A stretch of DNA of 43,179 nt, taken from a virus. Of this stretch, positions 24,404 through 30,028 are shown piece by piece. The translations under genes were made by a program, and so were the position numbers. The first letter of the stretch is position 1, and each line of letters starts with the position of its first letter. Where the stretch lies: positions 1 through 43,179 of IMG/VR virus record IMGVR_UViG_3300043399_000508. The stretch is one strand, 5' to 3'. The notes under the pieces were generated by a model. The model saw nothing but the letters and a program-made list of their open reading frames with translations, was not told where the DNA came from and ran no database searches.

Positions 24404-24670
24404 CCCTTCCAGAAAAAGCTCCGTCTGTTCCCACTCCCACACAGACCAACAGAAGGGACAAACGTCGTACTAGGCCGGAGAAGCGGGAAAGCTGCCATCT
24501 GGTTGTCCGAAGACGCTAAATGGCGGGCAGGAGGTTGACTCCTAAGGTTCATGCGGCGGCCCATATTGGCCTTTAAATACCGCGCTCTTGTTTTCGGTTT
24601 GCCGATCCTAAGAGGAACTAGGGAGGTTATTTGAAGTATTGCGCCCAAAAATATGAAAAAGGATGAAACC

Positions 24671-24874
24671 ATGAAACAAAAGCCAAGCGATTCACCATTC
24701 CCGGATCAATGCTGCTGCTTTGAGAAGCGCAATCCATTTCGGTCCCGCTGCCCGATTTGCGGCCTTCCCTATTCCGATTCGTTGCTGGCAAAAATTTGCC
24801 TCGCCGTTTCACAAGCGATGATCGGTTTCATTGTCGCAATTCTCATCGGCCTGCTTTTGCGCTGCTGCGGGTAA
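24671..24874 (+). CDS. Plus-strand small Cys-rich membrane protein (67 aa)
   Basis: MKQKPSDSPFPDQCCCFEKRN... has a Cys cluster QCCCF...CPIC (zinc-ribbon-like) and a C-terminal hydrophobic helix (residues ~42-64, ending LLLRCCG). An AAGG lies ~8 nt before this ATG, unlike the A/C leaders elsewhere; an in-frame ATG at 24653 gives 6 extra residues. It is one of only two plus-strand genes and its 3' end overlaps the minus gene at 24843. Its Cys-rich, membrane-tethered form suggests a host- or membrane-directed accessory role. Confidence 0.5.
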   Translation: MKQKPSDSPFPDQCCCFEKRNPFRSRCPICGLPYSDSLLAKICLAVSQAMIGFIVAILIGLLLRCCG

Positions 24875-25046
24875 AATGCGGATGCGGTGGCTTGGTTTGC
24901 TTCAACAACAGCCGCAGGAAAACGCCCCGGCTCGCGGCTCCGCGTTGTCGGTCAAGCTCCTGCCAAGCGTGCGGCGGCATCGAAACAGACCGCGTAATCA
25001 CAGTCCTCCCGCGTGGTTTCGGGCCTGGTTTCTTTCGTTCCTTCAT
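24843..25046 (-). CDS. Ribbon-helix-helix-type basic protein (67 aa)
   Basis: The N-terminus KERKKPGPKPRGR is AT-hook-like; TVITRSVSMPPHAWQELDRQ and the helix after it fit an RHH fold, as in the 67-aa protein at 11425-11628. Coupled to the gene upstream by ATGA. Likely DNA-binding regulator. Confidence 0.6.
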   Translation of the reverse strand: MKERKKPGPKPRGRTVITRSVSMPPHAWQELDRQRGAASRGVFLRLLLKQTKPPHPHFTRSSAKAGR

Positions 25047-25393
25047 GCCGCTGTTCCTGCCAAGAATTTCCGCAAATGGTCAAGCGCCCATGTCCAGCCA
25101 TGGGATGACGTTTTCCGCCCGTCCGGTGATTCCAGCGTGATCCGGTCGGCACGGTCGCCAATACGGACGGTCCAACGACGAACGCGCCCGGTTCGGAAAT
25201 CGTGCCATTGGAGCGAGCCGAGCGGATCACCCTGTTTGCGCGGGAGGTTTTGCGCTTCGATTTGGGCAAGTTCGCGGATTCGCTCGCCAGCGTCGGCCAC
25301 ACGGCGTTCCGCTTGGACTTGCTGAGAGCGTTTTCCCATCGCGCTGAATCTCAGCCGCTTGCGCTCCGCACGTTGTTTTTGGTAGCTTGGCAT
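25043..25393 (-). CDS. Hypothetical basic protein (116 aa)
   Basis: MPSYQKQRAERKRLRFSAMG... with a charged coiled-coil (residues ~15-50) and a C-terminal part WTVRIGDRADRITLESPDGRK (as landmark) typical of a small beta domain. It follows the 97-aa gene with 3 nt between them. Function unknown. Confidence 0.55.
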   Translation of the reverse strand: MPSYQKQRAERKRLRFSAMGKRSQQVQAERRVADAGERIRELAQIEAQNLPRKQGDPLGSLQWHDFRTGRVRRWTVRIGDRADRITLESPDGRKTSSHGWTWALDHLRKFLAGTAA

Positions 25394-25396
25394 GGG

Positions 25397-25690
25397 TCAC
25401 TCAATAACACTGTTGTCCCGAAGAATCACCGGTCCGAGTTCGTCCTCGCCTTCGATCCATTCCCGGCTGGCGATCATCGCGGGAGCATTCAGCGAGATTC
25501 CAAGCGTGACCGGCACACCTTGGCAGTCTTCCACGAGTTCCGTCAGGCTTTCGTATCCATACTCGGGATTGTTCTGATCCCAGTAGATGATTTCCGCACC
25601 GGGGAAGCCGTTCTTGCGAGCGAACTCCAGCACAATAGCGGCGTCGATTGTTTGGCGCGGGAGCACTCCCGCATTGCATGTATGGTTCAT
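25397..25690 (-). CDS. Hypothetical protein (97 aa)
   Basis: MNHTCNAGVLPRQTIDAAIVLEFARKNGFPGAE... contains EIIYWDQNNPEYGYESLTELVE (landmarks YWDQNNPEYGY). ATG 25690 has an A/C leader (CGAACCACCAGAAAACC) and follows the attC-like site at 25723-25809 in reading direction. No family recognised. Confidence 0.6.
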   Translation of the reverse strand: MNHTCNAGVLPRQTIDAAIVLEFARKNGFPGAEIIYWDQNNPEYGYESLTELVEDCQGVPVTLGISLNAPAMIASREWIEGEDELGPVILRDNSVIE

Positions 25691-25722
25691 GGTTTTCTGG
25701 TGGTTCGGATATTTCAAAAGAG

Positions 25723-25809
25723 GGACAACAAGCCACGGCACACGACCGGGACTAGCTCTCCAGTTTCATTTCAAAGGCTTCTCATTGGCTCCCGGCGCGT
25801 GCGTTGCAG
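25723..25809 (+). repeat. attC-like recombination site 1
   Basis: Reading the plus strand: GGACAAC-AA-GCC (25723-25731) at the left and GCGC... GTGC-GTTGCAG (25803-25809) at the right. Inner arms are GGCACACGACCGGGA (25737-25751) and CCCGGCGCGTGC (25791-25802). The pattern AAC-AA ... GC-GTT is the classical attC unpaired central spacer. The right half lies inside the C-terminal codons of the gene at 25766-26140. Confidence 0.6.
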
Positions 25810-26140
25810 CGTTCGTCGGAAAGAATCCCATGAATCGTGACTCCCATTTAGGTTCCTCGTCGGTTCCTGTTTTCACGACTTCCATTCGAGCCTCGTATTG
25901 CGGCGGGATTTGCCATTCGGGGACTTCCTCGAAGTGCGGACTGATTGCCACATATTCAAAGGTCATCGTCTCGTATCGGAGTTCGCATCGGATCACCACG
26001 CATTCCGCCATGACTTTTATCACTTCGGCGGTGTGGCTTCTGAGTAGTTCTTCGGACACGCGGAACGAACCAAGACGACGAACAAGTCGCTCCTGGACAA
26101 CCGCGCCCGCCTCGTTGTTGGGCTGTGTTTGGTTTGGCAT
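25766..26140 (-). CDS. Cassette-borne hypothetical protein (up to 124 aa)
   Basis: From ATG 26140: MPNQTQPNNEAGAVVQERLVRR... The first ~20 residues overlap the attC-like site at 26077-26197, so a GTG at 26059 (97 aa) is a possible true start. The core (VIKVMAECVVIRCELRYETMTF, PHFEEVPEWQIPPQYEARMEVV as landmarks) looks like a real beta-rich protein. The C-terminus TNAATHAPGANEKPLK is encoded by attC-like site 1 and resembles the C-terminus of the 169-aa protein. Function unknown. Confidence 0.6.
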   Translation of the reverse strand: MPNQTQPNNEAGAVVQERLVRRLGSFRVSEELLRSHTAEVIKVMAECVVIRCELRYETMTFEYVAISPHFEEVPEWQIPPQYEARMEVVKTGTDEEPKWESRFMGFFPTNAATHAPGANEKPLK

Positions 26141-26197
26141 AGATTTTAGGTGTTGCGGCACGCGCTCTCGGCGCGGTGCCAGAGCTAGGCGTTAGCC
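26077..26197 (+). repeat. attC-like recombination site 2
   Basis: GACGAAC-AA-GTCGCTCCTGG (from 26077) and GCTAG-GC-GTTAGCC (to 26197). Inner arms are CTGGACAACCGCGCC and GGCGCGGTGCCAG (near 26091-26105 and 26170-26182). AAC-AA and GC-GTT match the classical attC spacer. It follows the Tad2-like gene in reading direction. Confidence 0.6.
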
Positions 26198-26223
26198 GGA
26201 GAATGGAAGATCCACTCTCCGGC
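26195..26223. repeat. Hairpin between attC-like site 2 and the Tad2-like stop
   Basis: GCCGGAGA (26195-26202) and TCTCCGGC (26216-26223) form a perfect 8-bp stem directly after the Tad2-like gene in transcription direction. No T-run follows, so it is not a clear terminator; it may protect the mRNA end. Confidence 0.5.
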
Positions 26224-26231
26224 CTGGTTGG

Positions 26232-26549
26232 TCAGTCGAGGATTTCCCAGTCTTCGGCCAGCATGTCAGACTGCGAGGCGAGCCAGCCCGTGAGGACTTT
26301 CTTGTCTGCTGTCATCATGCGGATCGAGCCAAGGGCTTCGATTTCTCCTCCATTGGCTTCCGCCACCTCTTTCAAGTGAGGTTCGCGGCACCATTCGGCT
26401 TTCACCATGGCAGCGGGCAGCAGCCAGAGATACATGCCTTTTCCATTCCATCCCTTGCGGGATACGCGGTGCCCTGCTTTGAGGGCTTCGATTGCATTAC
26501 CGAACGGGAGTTCCGTCGTCCTGCCTACTGGTTCTTGTGTGGTATCCAT
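26232..26549 (-). CDS. tad2: Tad2-like anti-Thoeris protein (DUF2829), 105 aa
   Basis: Matches the DUF2829 pattern by eye: PFGNAIEALKAGHRVSRKGWNGKGMYLWLLP, then IRMMTADKKVLTGWLASQSDMLAEDWEI at the end (both quoted as landmarks). This is the family described as Thoeris anti-defence 2. Such proteins bind the gcADPR-type signal made by the Thoeris sensor and so block NAD depletion. A housekeeping role of the family cannot be excluded. It lies between attC-like sites at 26077-26197 and 26581-26667, that is, as a single cassette with its own A/C-rich leader (GGAAACCACAAAACAAACATG). Confidence 0.8.
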   Translation of the reverse strand: MDTTQEPVGRTTELPFGNAIEALKAGHRVSRKGWNGKGMYLWLLPAAMVKAEWCREPHLKEVAEANGGEIEALGSIRMMTADKKVLTGWLASQSDMLAEDWEILD

Positions 26550-26580
26550 GTTTGTTTTGTGGTTTCCGCGTCCCCCGAAC

Positions 26581-26667
26581 GGCTAACAAGTCGGTCGAGG
26601 CAACGGCGGGAAGGTCTATTTTTGAGGCGGCGTCTTATCTCGCCGTGCCTCACCTATTGCGTTATGC
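26581..26667 (+). repeat. attC-like recombination site 3
   Basis: GGCTAAC-AA-GTCGG (26581-26594) at the left and CCTATT-GC-GTTATGC (26653-26667) at the right. Inner arms GAGGCAACGGCG and CGCCGTGCCTC (26597-26608 and 26641-26651). It is the site closest to the integron consensus: RYYYAAC, AA spacer, GC spacer, GTTRRRY-like end. It overlaps the 3' end of the gene at 26616-26978. Confidence 0.65.
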
Positions 26668-26978
26668 CCAGAATGATCCACCTCAACGCGACCCGTGATA
26701 AATCCACGGCGCGGCATCCTCGCGGAGTGCATCACGGCCAGAATATCAATCGCCGTGTCGATGTAGTCGCCGCGTTTCAGCGGACCCATCGTGAATGCGG
26801 CGAACTCATCGAAGCCGCCCTGCATTTCGGCGGACGCCCTGACAAGGTAGTTGCCAACATCGCCACCGCCTCGCATGTCGCCAGCGGTGCCGTCGTTCTC
26901 GATGTCCACGACAGCAAGCTTTCTTTTCCGGGATTCGTCCCCCCGTGGGATCAGTTCAATGGTAACTCGAAGAGGCAT
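26616..26978 (-). CDS. Conserved phage hypothetical protein (120 aa)
   Basis: MPLRVTIELIPRGDESRKRKLAVVDIENDGT... has the beta-rich start (VTIELIP.GDE) of a small family common in phages. The start ATG overlaps the TAAC core of the attC-like site at 26975, and the C-terminus GHNAIGEARRDKTPPQK is encoded by attC-like site 3. Function unknown. Confidence 0.65.
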   Translation of the reverse strand: MPLRVTIELIPRGDESRKRKLAVVDIENDGTAGDMRGGGDVGNYLVRASAEMQGGFDEFAAFTMGPLKRGDYIDTAIDILAVMHSARMPRRGFITGRVEVDHSGHNAIGEARRDKTPPQK

Positions 26979-27070
26979 AACAAGTGAGTGGATTCGACCC
27001 GGAATTAGCGGGCCAGTTTCGATGCTATGGCTTTTCAACGGCTCCGGGCGCATCACTCCCAGCGTTCAGC
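26975..27070 (+). repeat. attC-like recombination site 4
   Basis: GCATAAC-AA-GTGAGTGG (26975-26991) and CACTCCCA-GC-GTTCAGC (to 27070). Inner arms GACCCGG and CCGGGCGC near 26996-27002 and 27044-27051. AAC-AA/GC-GTT spacer as in classical attC. It overlaps the C-terminal codons of the 169-aa gene (27025-27534). Confidence 0.6.
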
Positions 27071-27534
27071 GGAGAAACAAGATAGCCTTCCAGCCGCCCG
27101 ATTTCCTTCTTGGCATGGCGATCTCGTTCTTCACGGCAGCAGTATTCGATGTCGCCCATCAGTCCGATCGCGTTGATTGCGCTGTTGATTCCGCGCCGGG
27201 CCAGATCGCGAGCGCGTTCCAGTTCCTGCATTTTGAGATGCATCCGGATTCCAGTCATCGGCCCCGAGTTTTGCATGCAGTGGGCATACAATGCATCAGA
27301 TTCCGGCGTGTCAGTGTCAGCCGCGATGGCGGTGGGCTGGCGGTGGAGCTTCTCCCGTTCGAGTTGGAGCGCGAGCCATTCCGCATAACGGCGGACGAAG
27401 CCGATTCCATCCTCACGGACAGCAAAGCGCCCAGTGGCTTGCGCATCGGCGATTTCCATCTCCGAGCATTCGCCGGAGGTTACAATTGCGCCACCCTCGG
27501 CGGCGAGTTGATTGATTAGTTGGTCAATGGTCAT
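27025..27534 (-). CDS. Cassette-borne helical protein (169 aa)
   Basis: MTIDQLINQLAAEGGAIVTSGE... is mostly helical, with MQELERARDLARRGINSAINAIG and CCREERDRHAKKEIGRL in the second half. The C-terminus NAGSDAPGAVEKP is encoded by attC-like site 4 and echoes NAATHAPGANEKP of the 124-aa protein. The leader is A/C-rich (GAACCACCAACCAAATAACACC). Function unknown. Confidence 0.6.
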   Translation of the reverse strand: MTIDQLINQLAAEGGAIVTSGECSEMEIADAQATGRFAVREDGIGFVRRYAEWLALQLEREKLHRQPTAIAADTDTPESDALYAHCMQNSGPMTGIRMHLKMQELERARDLARRGINSAINAIGLMGDIEYCCREERDRHAKKEIGRLEGYLVSPLNAGSDAPGAVEKP

Positions 27535-27563
27535 GGTGTTATTTGGTTGGTGGTTCGGAAGAC

Positions 27564-27651
27564 GCTGAACAAGACGCGGATGGACGACGGCGATCAGCCG
27601 TCAATTTGATTTCGATCTCCAGCGCGCCGCGCCATCGCTGGATCGTTCGGC
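27564..27651 (+). repeat. attC-like recombination site 5
   Basis: GCTGAAC-AA-GACG (27564-27577) and GGAT-C-GTTCGGC (to 27651). Inner arms GATGGACGACGGCG and CGCCGCGCCATC. The right spacer is TC instead of GC. It overlaps the 3' end of the gene at 27594-27851. Confidence 0.6.
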
Positions 27652-27851
27652 AGAATCGGACTCCCCGGTTTGTATTCGTTCCACCATGTCCCTTTGCATT
27701 TTATGCACTCGTGAATTTCAGGATTCATGCCGTAAGGTTTAGTGGCCCCTGTATAGCCGCAATGAGGGCAAGCAAAAGAAGCCGAACAAGCCGCGTCACA
27801 CGACGGCGATGGCGTGGCAGTTTGATTATCGTTTGGCATATCGGTGTTCAT
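27594..27851 (-). CDS. Zinc-ribbon protein (85 aa)
   Basis: Two CxxC pairs (CPHC, residues ~34-37, and CIKC, ~55-58) in SFACPHCGYTGATKPYGMNPEIHECIKCKGTWW (landmarks CPHCGYTG and CIKCKGTWW) form a zinc ribbon. The first ~24 residues overlap attC-like site 6, and the C-terminal PNDPAMARRAGDRNQIDG is encoded by site 5. It may bind nucleic acid. Confidence 0.6.
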   Translation of the reverse strand: MNTDMPNDNQTATPSPSCDAACSASFACPHCGYTGATKPYGMNPEIHECIKCKGTWWNEYKPGSPILPNDPAMARRAGDRNQIDG

Positions 27852-27887
27852 TGGTTGTTCGCGCCGCGTGTGCGCTCTGCGTTCTCT
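27781..27887 (+). repeat. attC-like recombination site 6
   Basis: GCCGAAC-AA-GCCGCGTCACACGACGGCG (27781-27808) and CGCGCCGCGTGTGCGCTCT-GC-GTTCTCT (to 27887); only the spacer pattern and the stem (CACACGACGGCG / CGCCGCGTGTG) are used as evidence. It overlaps the 3' end of the gene at 27848-28105 and the 5' end of the next. Confidence 0.55.
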
Positions 27888-28105
27888 GGACTCGCCGCTG
27901 GTGGTGTCCACCCGGCAGCAATCAGCGTGGCGTGATCCACCCGCGTTTCCGTGTAGTGGCCGGGAGCGTCACAGACCACTCGGAGGTAGCCATCGGCGTT
28001 CATGATCCCGACGCACGGGCTGTAGTAGGTGGTTACGGAGAGTTCACCGCCGTCCGTGATTTGATCGTCGGCGATGTTTTCGATGTGCATATTTGGATTC
28101 GTCAT
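27848..28105 (-). CDS. Cassette-borne hypothetical protein (85 aa)
   Basis: MTNPNMHIENIADDQITDGGELSV... with YYSPCVGIMNADGYLRVVCD. The C-terminal SPENAERTRGANNQ is encoded within attC-like site 6, and the stop overlaps the next ATG. The A/C-rich leader (CCAACCAACACCGACAAACCAA) is long. Function unknown. Confidence 0.55.
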   Translation of the reverse strand: MTNPNMHIENIADDQITDGGELSVTTYYSPCVGIMNADGYLRVVCDAPGHYTETRVDHATLIAAGWTPPAASPENAERTRGANNQ

Positions 28106-28140
28106 TTGGTTTGTCGGTGTTGGTTGGTGGATGGATCGCC

Positions 28141-28228
28141 AGAGAACAAGTCCGGTGCTGGCAACCGCGAGGAAGTCGGTTAGGTAGCGGAGTCCTGTGG
28201 CGCGGTTGCCAGACCGGGATCGTTCCTA
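28141..28228 (+). repeat. attC-like recombination site 7
   Basis: AGAGAAC-AA-GTCCGG (28141-28155) and CCGGGA-TC-GTTCCTA (28214-28228). The inner arms CTGGCAACCGCG (28158-28169) and CGCGGTTGCCAG (28201-28212) are perfectly complementary over 12 bp. The 3' end of the small gene at 28180-28296 lies within it. Confidence 0.6.
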
Positions 28229-28296
28229 AAATCTTCCAATTCCGGCCCAACGTCGTCATCTTCCCAGCCGCCAAATGTATTCGGTTTCGCTTTCAC
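28180..28296 (-). CDS. Small acidic protein (38 aa), GTG start
   Basis: Reads (V/M)KAKPNTFGGWEDDDVGPELE then DFRNDPGLATAPQDSAT. Start GTG 28296 (CACACGTGAAAGCG). It is short, but its composition is protein-like and it ends inside attC-like site 7, as other cassette genes do. The tail RNDPGLATA resembles PNDPAMARRA of the neighbour. Unknown function. Confidence 0.5.
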   Translation of the reverse strand: MKAKPNTFGGWEDDDVGPELEDFRNDPGLATAPQDSAT

Positions 28297-28529
28297 GTGT
28301 GCATCGTGCCGCTTTTTTGCAATTCGTCAACAACGAATTGCAATTTGTTACCCGAAAAATACCCGAGCGATCCAGTCCGCCACTTTCCGCCAGTTTTTTG
28401 AATCGTTGATTTTTCGTGCATTTTCCCATCGTGGCGGAAACTGGAATGCCAATAACGGGAGTCGAGTCCCCCCGGCGGCATCGTTGATTTGCAAGCAGTT
28501 ATGGAGAAGATACCCGCTTGTTACCCTCG
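28297..28529. promoter_or_regulatory. Control region between lysis genes and accessory block
   Basis: About 230 bp without an accepted gene. It holds a perfect inverted repeat (28319-28341), a TTGACG hexamer on the minus strand (28330-28325), a direct repeat TCGTTGATTT (28403 and 28481), and a tRNA-3'-end-like stretch at 28455-28480. It probably separates late (lysis) and accessory transcripts. Confidence 0.5.
28319..28341. promoter_or_regulatory. Inverted repeat overlapping a -35-like hexamer
   Basis: GCAATTCGT-CAACA-ACGAATTGC, perfect 9-bp arms with a 5-bp loop. The minus-strand TTGACG lies in it, so a dimeric repressor binding here could block transcription into the 38-aa gene and the cassette array. 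Confidence 0.55.
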
Positions 28530-29099
28530 CTAGACAATCGGCCCGTCAATCAGGATGTAAACGAATCCCGTTTGCCCTGCCCGCTTCATTTCGAGTCTGG
28601 CAAGGGCGTAGAACGCGTCCCATTGGCTCGGGTGGATCGTCTGGCAACCTTCGGAGCTGGTCGAGTTCCATCCGCCTTTGTGGATGTTGATGGCGATTCC
28701 TGGGCGCTTGGATGGGATGACGCTTTCCCCGTCGCGCTTCACCGGAAGTGCCTCTCCACGGGTTGCGGGCCGGAATGCCGGATATCCTCCACCGGGGCGG
28801 GAAATGCCGTGGTTGCCAGGCTTGTATGGCCAGCATCCGGGGAGCAGGGTGGCGACTCCTTTCCGCCATGCTGACGGATCGGTGTTTGAATTAAATGCCG
28901 CGAACGTCTCTCTGCCCAAAATGAAACAGGCATCGTCGTAGATACCTCTTTCGTTCACTCCCGGCTTCCCCATGCTGTCCCGGTAGTATCCCCGGACGCC
29001 AACGACAACCATGGTTGGAAACGGCTCCGTGCTGCGGCATTGCGTCCACATGCGTCGGGCGGCAGCTTCCACGATTGCGAGCGGGGCGCGGGGTTTCAT
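28530..29099 (-). CDS. Putative peptidoglycan-active lysis enzyme, L,D-transpeptidase-like (189 aa)
   Basis: The C-terminal half contains INIHKGG (His140) followed at short distance by STSSEGCQTIH (Ser149 and Cys152). A His ... S/T-x-G-C pattern is the active-site signature of YkuD/L,D-transpeptidase folds, though the spacing here is shorter than in typical members. Upstream elements include VVVGVRGYYRDSMGKPGVNERGIYDD (landmark only). The gene follows a lipoprotein, a small membrane protein and a holin-like protein, so it lies in the lysis cassette. It could be the endolysin, but amidase/lysozyme motifs are absent and direct enzymatic proof is lacking. Confidence 0.6.
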   Translation of the reverse strand: MKPRAPLAIVEAAARRMWTQCRSTEPFPTMVVVGVRGYYRDSMGKPGVNERGIYDDACFILGRETFAAFNSNTDPSAWRKGVATLLPGCWPYKPGNHGISRPGGGYPAFRPATRGEALPVKRDGESVIPSKRPGIAINIHKGGWNSTSSEGCQTIHPSQWDAFYALARLEMKRAGQTGFVYILIDGPIV

Positions 29100-29102
29100 A
29101 GC

Positions 29103-29297
29103 TTAGAGTGCTGGGTTGCCTGTGATGGCGCGGAGGTTGCCCGTGTGGAGGCTTGTGGGACAGTCCGCTTGCCATGGCTCGTCAAGCGGGTTTGGACCGA
29201 CTGGAAACGCTTTTGGAGCGCAACCGGCGAGGATGGCTACGGCGATCATGGCGGCGCCGAGAACGATGCCCTTGGCGATGGCTTTGGTGAGTTTCAT
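29103..29297 (-). CDS. Small lipoprotein, outer spanin (Rz1-like) candidate (64 aa)
   Basis: Signal peptide MKLTKAIAKGIVLGAAMIAV with lipobox LAGC (Cys26) gives a lipidated protein. The mature part is Pro-rich (APKAFPVGPNPLDEP). Size, lipobox and location beside membrane proteins and a cell-wall enzyme fit an outer-membrane spanin subunit. An unrelated phage lipoprotein is the alternative. Confidence 0.65.
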   Translation of the reverse strand: MKLTKAIAKGIVLGAAMIAVAILAGCAPKAFPVGPNPLDEPWQADCPTSLHTGNLRAITGNPAL

Positions 29298-29298
29298 G

Positions 29299-29421
29299 TC
29301 AGTGTTTGGAGAAAGGTCCGTAAAGCAGGAAGAGGATAACGACGCTGTAGAACAGCAGGCAAAGGACAGCGGCGAGGATCATCCCGCGATCACATTCTTT
29401 GTCTGGGTCAGTTGGTATCAT
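29299..29421 (-). CDS. Tiny single-pass membrane protein (40 aa)
   Basis: Reads MIPTDPDKECDRGMILAAVL followed by a hydrophobic helix and GPFSKH. It overlaps the upstream stop (ATGA) and ends 1 nt before the lipoprotein gene. It could be a holin-related or spanin-related membrane subunit. Confidence 0.6.
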   Translation of the reverse strand: MIPTDPDKECDRGMILAAVLCLLFYSVVILFLLYGPFSKH

Positions 29422-29807
29422 TTCCGTGCTTTGAATGCCCGCCAGCCGAACATGCGGACTGCACGGTAGATGGTTTCCCTCGTTGGCCAGGAAATGCCGC
29501 TGTTGAACATCGCTTCTTTGAAAAGCCAGTCTGCGGTGTAGCGGTCGGCCTTGAAATGACAGTCGCTCCAGACGGAGTAGAGGTAGTCATGGATCACTGC
29601 CGCATGGAGGTAGTTCCCGGCGTAGGGATCAAAGATCGGCCAGAACATGCGTGGCACCGATGCTCCATCCGTGCGAAATCCAGTTGGCACTGTGATGGTC
29701 CCGACGCTGGAAATGTAGCGGAAATAGTGAGTCAGTTGGAACACCCTCGATCCGCCCGCCATGCCGGCGTCGCGGAACTCAAGCGGGTCGGGGAAATAGG
29801 AGTTCAT
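29418..29807 (-). CDS. DUF1353-family phage protein (129 aa)
   Basis: Contains the family pattern ITVPTGFRTDGASVPRMFW and AAVIHDYLYS (YLYSVWSDCHFKADRYTADWLF as further landmark). DUF1353 proteins occur in many tailed phages near lysis or tail genes; their function is not known to me. The gene is coupled by ATGA to both neighbours. Confidence 0.8.
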   Translation of the reverse strand: MNSYFPDPLEFRDAGMAGGSRVFQLTHYFRYISSVGTITVPTGFRTDGASVPRMFWPIFDPYAGNYLHAAVIHDYLYSVWSDCHFKADRYTADWLFKEAMFNSGISWPTRETIYRAVRMFGWRAFKARK

Positions 29808-30028
29808 GGCATCGGCGGGATAGGCTTTTCCGGTTGCTGGACTTCCGATGGTGACTTGTCGATGTATGCCCGCAACGCGTTGTTTCCGGCCAAAATCACG
29901 GCAGCACTGAACACTGCGACTTGCTTCCAGTCAGTGAAATCCACGGTCGCCACCCCGCCGATGAACGCGGAAAGGATCGCGGCATTGACGTAGGTCAGCA
30001 GTCGGAGCATGGAGGCTTTTTGGGTCAT
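29804..30028 (-). CDS. Holin-like protein (74 aa), two membrane helices
   Basis: MTQKASMLRLLTYVNAAILSAFIGG... has a first helix (residues ~8-26), a polar turn, a second helix (VAVFSAAVILAGNNALRAYI, ~36-55) and a Pro/charged tail (PSEVQQPEKPIPPMP). Length, topology and the lysis context fit a holin. Coupled by ATGA to both neighbours. Confidence 0.65.
   Translation of the reverse strand: MTQKASMLRLLTYVNAAILSAFIGGVATVDFTDWKQVAVFSAAVILAGNNALRAYIDKSPSEVQQPEKPIPPMP

Larger units (their letters stand above)
24176..24670. other. Control region upstream of the early block
   Basis: About 495 bp without an accepted gene. A 138-codon minus frame (24256-24672) exists but has low-complexity, Arg/Ser/Pro-rich content and lies over a terminator. 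It contains the GTAACGGTTAG half-site, a T-rich tract (24215-24230), a GAGGG/CCCTC hairpin (24342-24355) and a terminator-like hairpin. A small non-coding RNA is possible. Confidence 0.45.

Noticed and set aside
24256-24672. 138-codon minus-strand frame
   Set aside because: It covers the terminator hairpin at 24362-24403, has Arg/Ser/Pro-rich content, and conflicts with a more protein-like plus-strand gene at 24671.
28293-28481. 62-codon minus frame in the control region at 28.3 kb
   Set aside because: It lies over the inverted repeat and the TTGACG element, and conflicts with the better-supported 38-aa gene start at 28296.
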